From: an uncultured Eubacteriales bacterium
GTDB taxonomy: Bacteria; Bacillota; Clostridia; Lachnospirales; Lachnospiraceae
NCBI GenBank assembly: GCA_900314525.1
Contig: OMVN01000022.1
Location: 1 to 34,957 of the forward strand
Length of the DNA: 34,957 bases
Direction of reading: 5' to 3'
The notes under the pieces were generated by a model that was not told the origin of the DNA, searched no databases, and worked only from the letters and a program-made list of their open reading frames with translations. Both the position numbers and the translations under genes were made by a program. Below are positions 22,101-31,745 of this stretch, piece after piece (position 1 is the first letter of the stretch; the number at the start of each line of letters is the position of its first letter).

Positions 22101-24740
22101 ATGTCAAAAGAATTAGAGAAAAATTATAATCCTGCCGACATAGAGCAGAGACTCTATGACAAATGGATTCAGAACAAGTATTTCCATGCTGAGGTAGATA
22201 GAAGTAAAAAACCATTTACAATTGTAATGCCACCTCCAAATATTACTGGACAGCTTCATATGGGACATGCATTAGATAATACAATTCAGGATATTTTAAT
22301 TAGAACAAAGAGAATGCAGGGATATGAGGCACTCTGGGTACCTGGAACTGATCATGCATCTATTGCAACAGAGGCAAAAATTGTTGAAAAAATGCGTGAA
22401 GAAGGCGTTACAAAAGAAGAGATAGGCAGAGAAAAATTCTTAGAGAGAGCCTGGGAGTGGAAAAAACAGTATGGCGGAAGAATTGTTGCTCAGCTCAAGA
22501 AAATGGGATCTTCATGTGACTGGGACAGAGAAAGATTCACAATGGATGAAGGCTGCAACAAGGCAGTTAAAGAGGTATTTGTAAACTTATACAATAAAGG
22601 ACAGATTTACCGTGGTGAGAGAATCATCAACTGGTGTCCAAAATGTTTAACATCTATTTCAGATGCTGAGGTTGAATATGAGGATCAGGCCGGACATTTC
22701 TGGCATTTAAGATATCAGCTTTCTGATGGAAGCGGATATATTAATCTTGCCACAACAAGACCAGAAACATTACTTGGAGATACAGCAGTTGCAGTAAATC
22801 CTAATGATGACAGATATAAGGATATGGTTGGCAAAACAGTTATTCTTCCAATTGTACACAGAGAAATTCCAATTGTTACAGATGATTATGTAGAAATGGA
22901 CTTTGGTACAGGTGTTGTTAAAATTACTCCAGCACATGATCCTAACGATTTCGAAGTTGGATTAAGACATAATCTTCCAGTTATCAACGTAATGACAGAT
23001 GATGCAAAAATCGTTGAAGATTATCCTAAATATGCAGGAATGGACAGATATGAGGCAAGAAAAGCAATTGTAGCTGACTTAGAGGCAGAAGGTGCTTTGA
23101 TTAAGATTGAAGATTACAGCCATAATGTTGGTACATGTTACAGATGTCATACAACAATTGAGCCAAGGGTTTCTAAACAGTGGTTTGTAAAGATGGAAGA
23201 ACTTGCAAAACCAGCAATTGAGGCAGTTAAGAATGAGGATACAAAATTCATTCCACCTCATTTTGATAAGACATACTATCACTGGTTAGAGAATATTAGA
23301 GACTGGTGTATTTCAAGACAGTTATGGTGGGGACACAGAATACCAGCATTTTATTGTGATGACTGTGGTGAAATGGTAGTTACAAAAGAAAATACATGCA
23401 AATGTCCAAAATGTGGCAAAGAGATGCGTCAGGATCCAGATACACTTGATACATGGTTTTCATCAGCACTTTGGCCATTTTCAACACTCGGATGGCCAGA
23501 CAAGACAGAAGAACTTGATTATTTCTATCCTACCTCAGTTCTTGTAACTGGATATGATATTATTTTCTTCTGGGTAATCAGAATGATGTTCTCAGGCCTT
23601 GAACATGCAGGCGAAGTTCCATTTAAGAACGTATTGATTCATGGTCTTGTAAGGGATTCTCAGGGAAGAAAGATGAGTAAATCACTTGGAAATGGTATCG
23701 ATCCACTTGAGGTTATTGAGCAGTATGGTGCAGATGCCCTCAGATTCACATTAATTACAGGAAATGCTCCTGGAAATGATATGAGATTTTACTATGAGAG
23801 AGTAGAGGCAAGTAGAAACTTTGCAAATAAAGTATGGAATGCATCAAGATTTATCATGATGAATATGCCAGAAGATGGAATAAAGGAAGTATCAAAAGAC
23901 AGTCTTACACAGGCAGATAAATGGATTCTCTCAAAGGCAAATAAATTAGTTAAAGATGTGACAGATAATATCGAAAAATTTGAGTTAGGTGTTGCTGCAG
24001 ATAAATTGTACAACTTCATCTGGGAAGAGTTCTGTGACTGGTATATTGAGATGGTAAAACCAAGATTATACAGTGAGGACAATGATACAAAGAGTGCAGC
24101 TCTCTATACATTAAAGACAGTACTTGAGACATCGTTAAAACTCTTACATCCATATATGCCATTTGTGACAGAGGAAATTTACTGTACATTAAACGAGAAT
24201 GAAGATACACTTATGACAAAACAGTGGCCAGAATATACAGAGGAATTTAACTTCGCAGAAGATGAAGAAGCTGTAGAAATTATCAAAGAAGCTGTTAGAA
24301 ATATCAGAAATGTCAGAGCAGGAATGAATGTACCACCTTCAAAGAAAGCACTCTGCTATGTAGTAACAGAGAATGACAAAGTTGCAAATATATTCAGACA
24401 GTCAGAGGTATTCTTTGGCACACTTGCATATGCAAGTGAAGTAAAGATTCAGGCAGATAAGGCAGGAATCGAAGAAGATGCAGTATCTGTAGCAATCGCA
24501 AACGCAAATATTTATATGCCATTTGCAGAACTTGTAGATATTGAGAAGGAAATTGAGAGACTGAAAAAGGAAGAAGATAAGCTTAAAAAAGAAATTGAGC
24601 GTGTAGAAAAAATGCTTTCTAATGAAAAATTTATCAGCAAGGCTCCACAGTCAAAGGTAGATGAAGAAAAAGAGAAACAGGTAAAATATACACAGCTTAT
24701 GAAACAGGTAAAAGATCAGTTAGCTCATCTTACAAAATAA
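22101..24740 (+). CDS. valS: Valine-tRNA ligase
   Basis: Charges tRNA-Val. The class I motifs are clear: PPPNITGQLHMGHA (HIGH-type) and KMSKSLGNGIDP. GTDHASIATEAK marks the family, followed by the editing CP1 domain and a Zn-finger-like CDDCGEMV / CKCPKCGKEM pair. The last 70 residues are the coiled coil typical of ValRS (EIERLKKEEDKLKKEIERVE). At 879 residues it is full length. The start at 22101 has AGAAAGGA upstream; the frame is open to 22047, but that lies inside the T-box terminator. It is controlled by the T-box leader. folC has its own promoter, 54 nt after the valS stop. Confidence 0.97.
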   Translation: MSKELEKNYNPADIEQRLYDKWIQNKYFHAEVDRSKKPFTIVMPPPNITGQLHMGHALDNTIQDILIRTKRMQGYEALWVPGTDHASIATEAKIVEKMREEGVTKEEIGREKFLERAWEWKKQYGGRIVAQLKKMGSSCDWDRERFTMDEGCNKAVKEVFVNLYNKGQIYRGERIINWCPKCLTSISDAEVEYEDQAGHFWHLRYQLSDGSGYINLATTRPETLLGDTAVAVNPNDDRYKDMVGKTVILPIVHREIPIVTDDYVEMDFGTGVVKITPAHDPNDFEVGLRHNLPVINVMTDDAKIVEDYPKYAGMDRYEARKAIVADLEAEGALIKIEDYSHNVGTCYRCHTTIEPRVSKQWFVKMEELAKPAIEAVKNEDTKFIPPHFDKTYYHWLENIRDWCISRQLWWGHRIPAFYCDDCGEMVVTKENTCKCPKCGKEMRQDPDTLDTWFSSALWPFSTLGWPDKTEELDYFYPTSVLVTGYDIIFFWVIRMMFSGLEHAGEVPFKNVLIHGLVRDSQGRKMSKSLGNGIDPLEVIEQYGADALRFTLITGNAPGNDMRFYYERVEASRNFANKVWNASRFIMMNMPEDGIKEVSKDSLTQADKWILSKANKLVKDVTDNIEKFELGVAADKLYNFIWEEFCDWYIEMVKPRLYSEDNDTKSAALYTLKTVLETSLKLLHPYMPFVTEEIYCTLNENEDTLMTKQWPEYTEEFNFAEDEEAVEIIKEAVRNIRNVRAGMNVPPSKKALCYVVTENDKVANIFRQSEVFFGTLAYASEVKIQADKAGIEEDAVSVAIANANIYMPFAELVDIEKEIERLKKEEDKLKKEIERVEKMLSNEKFISKAPQSKVDEEKEKQVKYTQLMKQVKDQLAHLTK

Positions 24741-24793
24741 TCCTGTATTCGATATAAATCATTAGACAAAGTCAGATATTTTATAAATTTGTC

Positions 24794-24822
24794 TTGAAAT
24801 AATTAATAATGCTTTCTATAAT
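24794..24822 (+). promoter_or_regulatory. Promoter for folC
   Basis: TTGAAA (24794-24799), a 17-nt spacer and TATAAT (24817-24822), 42 nt before the folC start. A weak inverted repeat (AGACAAA/TTTGTCT, 24764-24794) lies just upstream and overlaps the -35. Confidence 0.75.
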
Positions 24823-24863
24823 TAAATCGTACATAAGAAAGATAAGGAGCTTTACGATTTGTT

Positions 24864-26165
24864 ATGGGAAGCATTTTTTATACATATGAAGAAGCAATTG
24901 AATATATAGAGAACTTACCTAAATTTACAGAAAAACACACACTTAGTCATACTAGAAATTATTTGATAGAACTTGGCATACAGGAAGATAAATTTAAAAT
25001 TATACACATTGCAGGAACTAATGGAAAGGGATCTGTAAGCGCTATGCTGTCAAATATATTAGTTTTGCAGAATATAAGGACAGGACTCTTTGTATCGCCA
25101 CATCTGATAAAGCATAATGAGAGAATAAAAATGGACAACAAAGATATAGATGACAATGAGTTTCTGGATGCATTTATTAAAGTAAAAAATAAAATTGATG
25201 AAAAAGAAAGAGAGGGAATATCACATCCATCTTATTTTGAATTTTTATTCTTAATGGCAATGTATTATTTTAATGAAAAGAACGCAGAATATATAATTCT
25301 TGAAACAGGACTTGGTGGGAGACTAGATGCTACTAACTGTCTGACTAAAAAGGAACTTGCTATAATTACCCAGGTTGGTTTGGACCACATGGAATATTTA
25401 GGAAATACAGTTAAGGAAATTGCAGGAGAGAAAGCTGGCATAATAAGGGAGAACACACCGGTAATATTTCAGGCAACAGATGCCAAAGTTACAGATGTTA
25501 TAGAAAAGATGGCAGCTAAAGTAAATGCCATGGCATATCCAGTTGCTAGGGACTATTACAAAATAAACATAAAAAGAGATAAAAGTATTGATTTTTCAAT
25601 AAATAGTGGGTATTATTTTAAGTGTGAATTTACAGTGCCTTTTATTAGTGAATATCAGGTTATGAATGCAGCAGTTGTACTTGAAGCTGTATCAAAACTT
25701 AAAATTAATCACGACTATGAATTGATAAGACAAGCTATAATGACAGTTAAATGGGAAGGCAGAATGGAATTTGCAGCGCCAGGTGTGATCCTTGACGGGG
25801 CACATAATGGACCTGGAATTGATGAATTTATTAAGACATTTAATGACTACAGATGTGTTGGCAGAAAGAATATTCTGTTTTCTGTAGTAAAAGATAAAGA
25901 TTACGATTATATGATATCTGTAATTTCAAGAACAGATGCACGAAAAGTATATATAACACAATTAGATTCGAGCAGAGCTTTGAGCACGGACAAAATACTA
26001 AGGGATTTCAGAGATAACAATTGTCACGCAGAAATTGCGATTGTAGATAATGTGTCAGATGCCTATGATCTGGCAGTGAACGAAAAAAACAAGGACGATA
26101 TTTTATTCTGCGTGGGGTCTCTCTATCTTGTAGGTGAGATAAAGAAACATATTTTGTCGCTTTAA
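24864..26165 (+). CDS. folC: Folylpolyglutamate / dihydrofolate synthase
   Basis: Adds glutamates to folates and may also make dihydrofolate from dihydropteroate. It is a Mur-ligase-fold ATPase: P-loop HIAGTNGKGSVSA near residue 48, then LETGLGGRLDATN, ITQVGLDHMEYLG and DGAHNGPGI. At 433 residues it is the normal length. AAGGAG is 14 nt from ATG 24864, longer than ideal, and no alternative in-frame start lies between. It follows valS, a frequent order in clostridia. A 47-codon gene with a strong ribosome site begins 24 nt after its stop and is probably in the same operon. Confidence 0.95.
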   Translation: MGSIFYTYEEAIEYIENLPKFTEKHTLSHTRNYLIELGIQEDKFKIIHIAGTNGKGSVSAMLSNILVLQNIRTGLFVSPHLIKHNERIKMDNKDIDDNEFLDAFIKVKNKIDEKEREGISHPSYFEFLFLMAMYYFNEKNAEYIILETGLGGRLDATNCLTKKELAIITQVGLDHMEYLGNTVKEIAGEKAGIIRENTPVIFQATDAKVTDVIEKMAAKVNAMAYPVARDYYKINIKRDKSIDFSINSGYYFKCEFTVPFISEYQVMNAAVVLEAVSKLKINHDYELIRQAIMTVKWEGRMEFAAPGVILDGAHNGPGIDEFIKTFNDYRCVGRKNILFSVVKDKDYDYMISVISRTDARKVYITQLDSSRALSTDKILRDFRDNNCHAEIAIVDNVSDAYDLAVNEKNKDDILFCVGSLYLVGEIKKHILSL

Positions 26166-26189
26166 ACTCTCTCTTTTGGAGGGAAAATC

Positions 26190-26333
26190 ATGATAAATTA
26201 CGATGAAGAAATTAAAAAATTCAGCCCAAGTCTCGATATAGATCAGGCTGAAGATGCGATATATAATGCCAATATAAAAGATATAACAGATGTTGTACTT
26301 GACATGTTAAAAGAATTTAAGGAAAACGAATAA
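26190..26333 (+). CDS. Small acidic protein downstream of folC (47 residues)
   Basis: The reading frame runs from ATG 26190 to TAA 26333 and opens MINYDEEIKKFSPSLDID. A strong TTTGGAGGG ribosome site ends 6-7 nt upstream, and the frame fits tightly between folC and the zinc-ribbon gene. The sequence is acidic, lacks Cys, has no membrane segment and looks mostly helical (EDAIYNANIKDITDVVLDML). I do not recognise a family. Its translation signal and spacing support a real gene more than the length alone would. Confidence 0.72.
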   Translation: MINYDEEIKKFSPSLDIDQAEDAIYNANIKDITDVVLDMLKEFKENE

Positions 26334-26359
26334 TTATTATAGAATGATTGGAGAATAAT

Positions 26360-27862
26360 ATGAGATGCTATAAGTGTGGCAGCGTTCTCTCCGGCAATGA
26401 TTTCTGTAATAGTTGTGGAGCGGATGTAAAAGTATACAAAAAAGTTGTTAGACTTTCAAATTCATACTACAATATGGGACTTGCCAAGGCACAGATAAGA
26501 GACCTTACAGGTGCAAGTGAGTTGCTGAGAAGAAGTGTGAAATTAGATAAAAATAATATTAATGCAAGGAACCTTTTAGGACTTGTATATTTTGAAATGG
26601 GGGAGGCCGTACAGGCTTTTTCTGAATGGGTTATTTCTGCGAATATTGCTCCAGATAATAATTATGCAAACGATTATATAAAGAGATTTCAGTCAAATCC
26701 AATTAGATTTGATAATATCAAACAGACAATAAAAAAATATAATATTGCTCTTAATTATGCAAAAGAAGGAAATGATGATATAGCGGTAATTCAGCTGAAA
26801 AAAGTACTTAATTCTAATCCGAATCTCATAAAAGGACATCTGTTGCTGGCATTACTCTATATGAAGAAGGGTGATTATAACAGGGCTAAGAAACCTATAA
26901 TGAAAACCCTTAAGATTGATACAAACAATCCTCTTGCAAAAAAATATATGCTGGAAATAAAGAGACAGACAGACCCAAAGACTGCACAGGCGGTAAAAAC
27001 AGATAATAATATTAATGCACCGAGGGATTACGAGAAAGAGCAGATAGACAGGGAAAAGAAGGCCGGATATGACATAGCAGTATCAAATAATAATAATTAT
27101 GTATATAAAGATTCAAATGCAGGATTTATGACAGTTATTAATGTTTTGATAGGTCTTGTAGTTGGTGTTGCAATTACATTTTTCCTGCTTATGCCTGCAA
27201 GGGAAAAAACATTAAATGACAGAAAGAATAAGGAACTTCTTAACCTTAATTCTAAGATTGAGTCAATTAATAACGAAAAGAAAGAATTGCAGAGTCAGAT
27301 AGACTCCCTGAATGCAGACAGAGATAGTTTGTCCGGACAGTTAAATTCAGCAGGCAGTGAGAGCAGTCAGATTTTAAGCGACTATGATAATCTTCTAAAC
27401 GCTACAACTCAGTTTAATAATAAGGATTATATGACGTGCGCAGCTACACTAAAGAACATAGCAAATCCTGCCAGATCAGAGGCATTCTCTGCATTATACG
27501 GGCTTATACAGCCGGAATCATATAAACAGGCAGCAGAAACCTATTATAAAAATGGAAAACATGACCTGTCAGCAGCTTCATCATTGGAGAGTTATGATAA
27601 GGCAATTGATGGTTTTAATAACTGCTTTACATATGATTATCTTCAGATCGATTATAAGGATGCAGCGGACAAGCTAGGGGAAGCCTATGAAAAACAGTAT
27701 AAACAGGCACTTGCAACAAGTATTGAACAGGCTGCGGTATATAAGGACAGGGCCCTTAAAGAACTGACAAATATGATAAATACATTACAGGCAGTTCCAG
27801 GAATAGATGGCAAAGCAGTGCAGAATCTGCAGGTACATATAAACAACATTACAGCCAGTTAA
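26360..27862 (+). CDS. Zinc-ribbon, TPR, membrane and coiled-coil protein
   Basis: A 500-residue protein of mixed architecture. C3, C6, C16 and C19 form an N-terminal zinc ribbon (CYKCGS, then CNSCG). Residues 30-200 are TPR-like repeats (a MGLAKAQIRDLTGASELL pair, and YMKKGDYNRAKKPIMK). About 257-280 is a single membrane helix (GLVVGVAITFFLLMPA), followed to about 345 by a coiled coil (SINNEKKELQSQIDSLNADR). The C-terminus has TPR-like helices. The zinc ribbon and first TPR block are probably cytoplasmic and the coiled coil outside. ATG 26360 is used because TTGGAG sits 6 nt upstream; TTG 26348 is part of that site. A terminator follows. Confidence 0.8.
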   Translation: MRCYKCGSVLSGNDFCNSCGADVKVYKKVVRLSNSYYNMGLAKAQIRDLTGASELLRRSVKLDKNNINARNLLGLVYFEMGEAVQAFSEWVISANIAPDNNYANDYIKRFQSNPIRFDNIKQTIKKYNIALNYAKEGNDDIAVIQLKKVLNSNPNLIKGHLLLALLYMKKGDYNRAKKPIMKTLKIDTNNPLAKKYMLEIKRQTDPKTAQAVKTDNNINAPRDYEKEQIDREKKAGYDIAVSNNNNYVYKDSNAGFMTVINVLIGLVVGVAITFFLLMPAREKTLNDRKNKELLNLNSKIESINNEKKELQSQIDSLNADRDSLSGQLNSAGSESSQILSDYDNLLNATTQFNNKDYMTCAATLKNIANPARSEAFSALYGLIQPESYKQAAETYYKNGKHDLSAASSLESYDKAIDGFNNCFTYDYLQIDYKDAADKLGEAYEKQYKQALATSIEQAAVYKDRALKELTNMINTLQAVPGIDGKAVQNLQVHINNITAS

Positions 27863-27883
27863 ATTATGAAAATACACGAAAGA

Positions 27884-27913
27884 AGAGATGATTAAATGAT
27901 CGTCTCTTTTTTT
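27884..27913 (+). terminator. Intrinsic terminator after the zinc-ribbon/TPR gene
   Basis: AGAGATGAT and ATCGTCTCT form a 9-bp stem with one T-G pair and a six-base loop, followed by six T. It insulates the sigma-F operon. Confidence 0.88.
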
Positions 27914-28020
27914 GTATAATGGGTCAAGTGAGAATTTATTCGAGCTGATGTATAAGGGATATGAAACTAGTAGGAGCCAATCTACTTGATTTGTACTAAT
28001 TTTATAGAGAGGAGAAAAAA

Positions 28021-28389
28021 ATGATTAAAACAAAAACAGAACAGTCAGTTGAATTTGAAATTAGCGAAAGGGTACTCCTGATAAAAATAAATGGGGAGTT
28101 AGACCATCATGCATCAATTTATGTCAGGGAGGCAGATGAGATAATATGCAGGGAGAGAATAATAAATATTATCTTTAATTTTGAGAATACCAGTTTTATG
28201 GACAGCTCAGGAATTGGTGTGATAATGGGAAGGTACAAGAAAATAAGGGATTTTGGGGGAAAAATAGGAGTAATCAACGTGTCAGATAATGTTGAAAAAA
28301 TATTGATGTTTTCCGGACTAAATAAAATTGTAAATCACTACAGCAATATAGAAGAGGGGATTAATGATATGAGAGGAGGAATAATCTAG
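28021..28389 (+). CDS. spoIIAA: Anti-sigma-F factor antagonist SpoIIAA
   Basis: STAS-domain protein that in its unphosphorylated form binds SpoIIAB and frees sigma-F in the forespore. SFMDSSGIGVIMGRYK is the family signature, with the phosphorylated serine at S62 (equivalent to S58 of B. subtilis). The 122-residue length is slightly longer than the usual 116. The ATG has GAGAGGAGA 6 nt upstream. The stop and the GTG start of spoIIAB overlap (TAGTG), indicating translational coupling. The 107-nt region between the preceding terminator and this start should hold a sigma-H promoter with Spo0A sites, but I could not assign convincing boxes. Confidence 0.96.
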   Translation: MIKTKTEQSVEFEISERVLLIKINGELDHHASIYVREADEIICRERIINIIFNFENTSFMDSSGIGVIMGRYKKIRDFGGKIGVINVSDNVEKILMFSGLNKIVNHYSNIEEGINDMRGGII

Positions 28390-28820
28390 TGAAAGACAGA
28401 ATGTATGTTGAAATAGACAGCAATTCAAGCAATGAATCCTTGGCGAGAATTATTGTTGCAGCTTTTCTTACAAAACTAAATCCCACTGCATCAGAAATTG
28501 AGGAAGTTAAAATGGCAGTGTCAGAAGCGGTAACAAATGCGGTAATACATGGATATGGTGAGGGGGAAGGAATTATATACATAGAATGTTTTGCAGAAAA
28601 TGATGAATTTAAAGTGAGCATAAAAGATTTTGGAATTGGAATTGTAAATATTGCACAGGCCAGAAAACCCCTGTTTACCACTAAAGAGGACGAGGAACGT
28701 TCGGGAATGGGGTTTTCGTTTATGGAGATATTTATGGATAATGTGGACGTGATTTCAGAACCTGGCAAGGGGACAACTGTAATTATGAAAAAAATAATAG
28801 GCAGAGATGGGGGAGACTAA
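28389..28820 (+). CDS. spoIIAB: Anti-sigma-F factor and serine kinase SpoIIAB
   Basis: Binds and inhibits sigma-F, and phosphorylates SpoIIAA. It has the GHKL ATPase fold. The N box is SEAVTNAVIHGY, G1 is IKDFGIGI and G2 is ERSGMGFSFM. The 143-residue length is typical. The start is GTG at 28389, overlapping the spoIIAA stop by one base. It lies 10 nt upstream of sigF, whose ribosome site is the GGGGGAG near its own end. Confidence 0.96.
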   Translation: MKDRMYVEIDSNSSNESLARIIVAAFLTKLNPTASEIEEVKMAVSEAVTNAVIHGYGEGEGIIYIECFAENDEFKVSIKDFGIGIVNIAQARKPLFTTKEDEERSGMGFSFMEIFMDNVDVISEPGKGTTVIMKKIIGRDGGD

Positions 28821-28830
28821 TACATTATAA

Positions 28831-29547
28831 ATGGATAACAGGGAGTTGCTTATTAGGGCTAAAAATGGGGATAAAAATGCAAGGGAAACACTTGTAGATA
28901 ATAATATTCGGCTTGTTCACAGTATTGTTAACAGATTTACAATAAAAGGTTTTGAAAGGGAAGATCTTTTTCAGATAGGCTGCGTGGGGCTTATAAAAGC
29001 AATAGATAAATTTGATGAATCTTTTGAAGTCCAGTTTTCAACATATGCGGTTCCAATGATAATGGGGGAAATAAAGAGATTTTTAAGAGATGACGGAATG
29101 GTGAAAGTGTCAAGATCGGTTAAGGAAAATTCTTGGAAAGTCAACAAATGTATAAGTAATATGGTAAAGATTAATGGAAGAGAACCGGGAATTGATGAAA
29201 TTGCCAGAGAAACGGGACTTGAAATATCTGAGATTTTAATGGCTCTTGAGACATCTAGAGATGTTCAGAGTATATACAAAACGGTGTACAGTGGTGATGG
29301 GAAAGAAATATGTCTCATTGATCAGATTGGTGATGAGAGTATAAGTACAGATAAAACGATTAATAACATCGTACTGTGTCAAATTATAGATGAACTTGAT
29401 CAGTTCGAGAGAAAAATTATAATTATGAGATATTTTGATGACAGAACACAGTGTGATATAGCAAAAGAACTTGGAATAAGTCAGGTGCAGGTTTCAAGGA
29501 TTGAGAAAAAAATTTTATTTAAAATGAGAGAAAAGTTTAATATGTAA
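28831..29547 (+). CDS. sigF: RNA polymerase sporulation sigma factor SigF
   Basis: First forespore-specific sigma factor. Region 2 shows DLFQIGCVGLIKAIDKFD and FSTYAVPMIMGEIKRFLRDD; region 3 is EPGIDEIARETGLE; region 4 is ERKIIIMRYFDDRTQCDIAKE followed by ISQVQVSRIEKK. At 238 residues it is normal for SigF (also called SpoIIAC). The ATG lies 14 nt after GGGGGAG, a rather long spacing. It is the last gene of the spoIIAA-spoIIAB-sigF operon. SigG is closely similar, but the operon context identifies SigF. Confidence 0.96.
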   Translation: MDNRELLIRAKNGDKNARETLVDNNIRLVHSIVNRFTIKGFEREDLFQIGCVGLIKAIDKFDESFEVQFSTYAVPMIMGEIKRFLRDDGMVKVSRSVKENSWKVNKCISNMVKINGREPGIDEIARETGLEISEILMALETSRDVQSIYKTVYSGDGKEICLIDQIGDESISTDKTINNIVLCQIIDELDQFERKIIIMRYFDDRTQCDIAKELGISQVQVSRIEKKILFKMREKFNM

Positions 29548-29644
29548 AAAATACACAAATACATCATTCTGTTTATAGAAAAAAGGTGGCAAAACATACA
29601 AACATATCGTATAATTAAAGGTACTAAGGAAAGCAGGTGTTTTT

Positions 29645-31678
29645 ATGGAATCCAGTAAAATAGAAAAAAACAGAACGGTTAAAATAAAGAGAATTATTAT
29701 AACATCATTTTTATTGCCAGTATGTTTATTTGTACTAGTAAGTATTATAATTTATTCCACATCCATAAGTGGACTTAAAGAAAATACAGAGTCTCTGACC
29801 AAGACAAGTGTGGAAACACTTAAGGAATATTTTGAGTTAGGTTTTGAAAATATAAAATTGTCCGCAGTCAGGATGACGGTAAACAGAAATGTATGTACAC
29901 ATTTTGGTGGGCTTTATGGGAGAGAATTTGAATTAGAGGCTAAGAATGCTATAGTAACAGAGGCTGTAGCAGATAAGTATATCAGTGAAATTGTGGCATT
30001 TAGCAGTAAACAGCCGAATGCTTTGTCTAATAATGGAACTCTGAAGAATATTGACGTATACAAAGTGTTTACAGAATCAGAAAGTGGCAAATATGCCATG
30101 GAACATATGGAAAATGGTATCTGCTATATAGGAAAGCACCCTGAGATCGATAAACTGACAGGAGAGGAATCAAGTGATTACTGTATGTCATTTGTAAAAG
30201 AGATAGTAAACACTACAAATAAACCTGTTGGATACCTTCTGATAGATATTAAAACTTCATTTATTCAGGATATCTTAAATAATGCCAAGGTGGGGACTGG
30301 TAGTATAGTAGGTTATGTTTCTGAAAATGGAGTAGAAGTAGTCAGCGGAAGCAAGGGATTTGAATTCAAGGATAAAGGTTTTTACAAAAAAATCAAAAAC
30401 TCAGGATCTAAGTATGTAAAAATTAATGGAAAATCATATCTTTTTGTATACAATAAAATAAAAGAAAGCAACGCATATATCTGTGCTCTTATGCCAAGGA
30501 ATTCTATTGTTAAAGAAGCCAAGCAGATTAGGCTCTATACTGTAATAGCAATTCTTATAAGTGCCGTTATTGCAATTATAGTTGGTTCTAAGATTGCAAC
30601 AGGAATTGGCGGATCTATAAATAAAATTAATAAAGTAATGCAGCAGACTGCAGGGGGAGATTTGACTGGAAAGGTAACATTTGACAAGACGGAGGAATTT
30701 AAGGAACTGTCGGAGAATATTCAGGATATGATAAAGAGTATCAAGAAGCTTATTGAGAAGACAAATTCCGTAAGCCTCCAGGTTCAAAACTCAGCAACAA
30801 AAGTAAATGAAAATACAGGTGTCCTTTATGAATCTACAAAGGATATAACACAGTCAATAGAAGATATTGAGCACGGACTAGAAATACAGTCACAGGATAC
30901 AGATAACTGTCTTGCACAGATGTCAGATCTTGCAGAGAGAATTGGTGTGGTGTATGACAGAACAAATCAGATTGAGAAGATTGCAGGAAAAACAAGGAAG
31001 ACAGTCGATAATGGTATGATTATAGTAAATGATTTGGAGAGCAAAGTAAAAGATACAACATCAATTACCAACAGCATTATCCGTGAGGTATCAGAGCTCC
31101 AGAGAGAATCAAGGGAGATTAATACAATTATTGGCACAATTAATGATATTTCTGAGGAGACAAATCTTCTTTCACTGAATGCGTCAATAGAGGCAGCAAG
31201 AGCTGGTGAGGCAGGAAGAGGTTTTGCTGTAGTCTCAGATGAAATCAGAAAACTTGCGGAGCAGTCTAACGAAGCAGGAATCGAGATTACAAGGATAATT
31301 GGACGAATTCAGATGAGAATTGGGAAAACAATTGAGACTGCAAAAAGGGCAGATGAGATTGTAACATCACAGTCAGAGGCACTGGGAACAACAGTTGATG
31401 TATTCGATAATATTAAACAGGGAGTAGAAACCTTGACAAAAAACCTAGACACAATTTCTGACAATATTAAAAAAATTGAAAATGCTAAGAATGATACTCT
31501 TGAATCTATCACAAACATTTCAGCTACATCAAATGAGACAGAGGCATCATCAATGGAACTTTCAAAAAATGCAGGAAGACAGATGGGAGCTTTTGAATCA
31601 CTTAATGAGGAAGTAAAGGCACTTAAGGAAAAGGCAAAAGAGCTGGATGAATCAATCAGTATATTCAAGGTGAATTAA
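29645..31678 (+). CDS. Methyl-accepting chemotaxis protein
   Basis: A 677-residue chemoreceptor. TM1 spans about 17-40 and TM2 about 294-318, with a 250-residue outside sensing domain between them of probable dCache type (two-part, with [15 protein letters not shown] as the second PAS-like segment). A HAMP segment follows at about 315-370, then a signalling domain with the conserved hairpin tip [20 protein letters not shown] near 503. The ligand is not deducible. GCAGGTG sits 5 nt before the ATG. It stands alone after sigF; the nearest -10-like element is TATAAT at 29610 without a good -35. No other chemotaxis genes are in the window. Confidence 0.93.
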   Translation: MESSKIEKNRTVKIKRIIITSFLLPVCLFVLVSIIIYSTSISGLKENTESLTKTSVETLKEYFELGFENIKLSAVRMTVNRNVCTHFGGLYGREFELEAKNAIVTEAVADKYISEIVAFSSKQPNALSNNGTLKNIDVYKVFTESESGKYAMEHMENGICYIGKHPEIDKLTGEESSDYCMSFVKEIVNTTNKPVGYLLIDIKTSFIQDILNNAKVGTGSIVGYVSENGVEVVSGSKGFEFKDKGFYKKIKNSGSKYVKINGKSYLFVYNKIKESNAYICALMPRNSIVKEAKQIRLYTVIAILISAVIAIIVGSKIATGIGGSINKINKVMQQTAGGDLTGKVTFDKTEEFKELSENIQDMIKSIKKLIEKTNSVSLQVQNSATKVNENTGVLYESTKDITQSIEDIEHGLEIQSQDTDNCLAQMSDLAERIGVVYDRTNQIEKIAGKTRKTVDNGMIIVNDLESKVKDTTSITNSIIREVSELQRESREINTIIGTINDISEETNLLSLNASIEAARAGEAGRGFAVVSDEIRKLAEQSNEAGIEITRIIGRIQMRIGKTIETAKRADEIVTSQSEALGTTVDVFDNIKQGVETLTKNLDTISDNIKKIENAKNDTLESITNISATSNETEASSMELSKNAGRQMGAFESLNEEVKALKEKAKELDESISIFKVN

Positions 31679-31745
31679 ATATGTTTAAGTAGAATCTGGA
31701 AAAAAAACGTTGTATAATGTCACGGTAGAAAGGATTTAGCTTATT

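Noticed and set aside
27914-28020. Sigma-H promoter and Spo0A boxes before spoIIAA
   Set aside because: Expected from biology, but the best matches (GAATT near 27932 and TTCGAGC near 27939) miss several consensus positions. Not called.
28361-28768. 135-codon minus-strand frame opposite spoIIAB
   Set aside because: SpoIIAB motifs are unmistakable on the plus strand. The reverse frame is Ser/Ile-rich shadow sequence.
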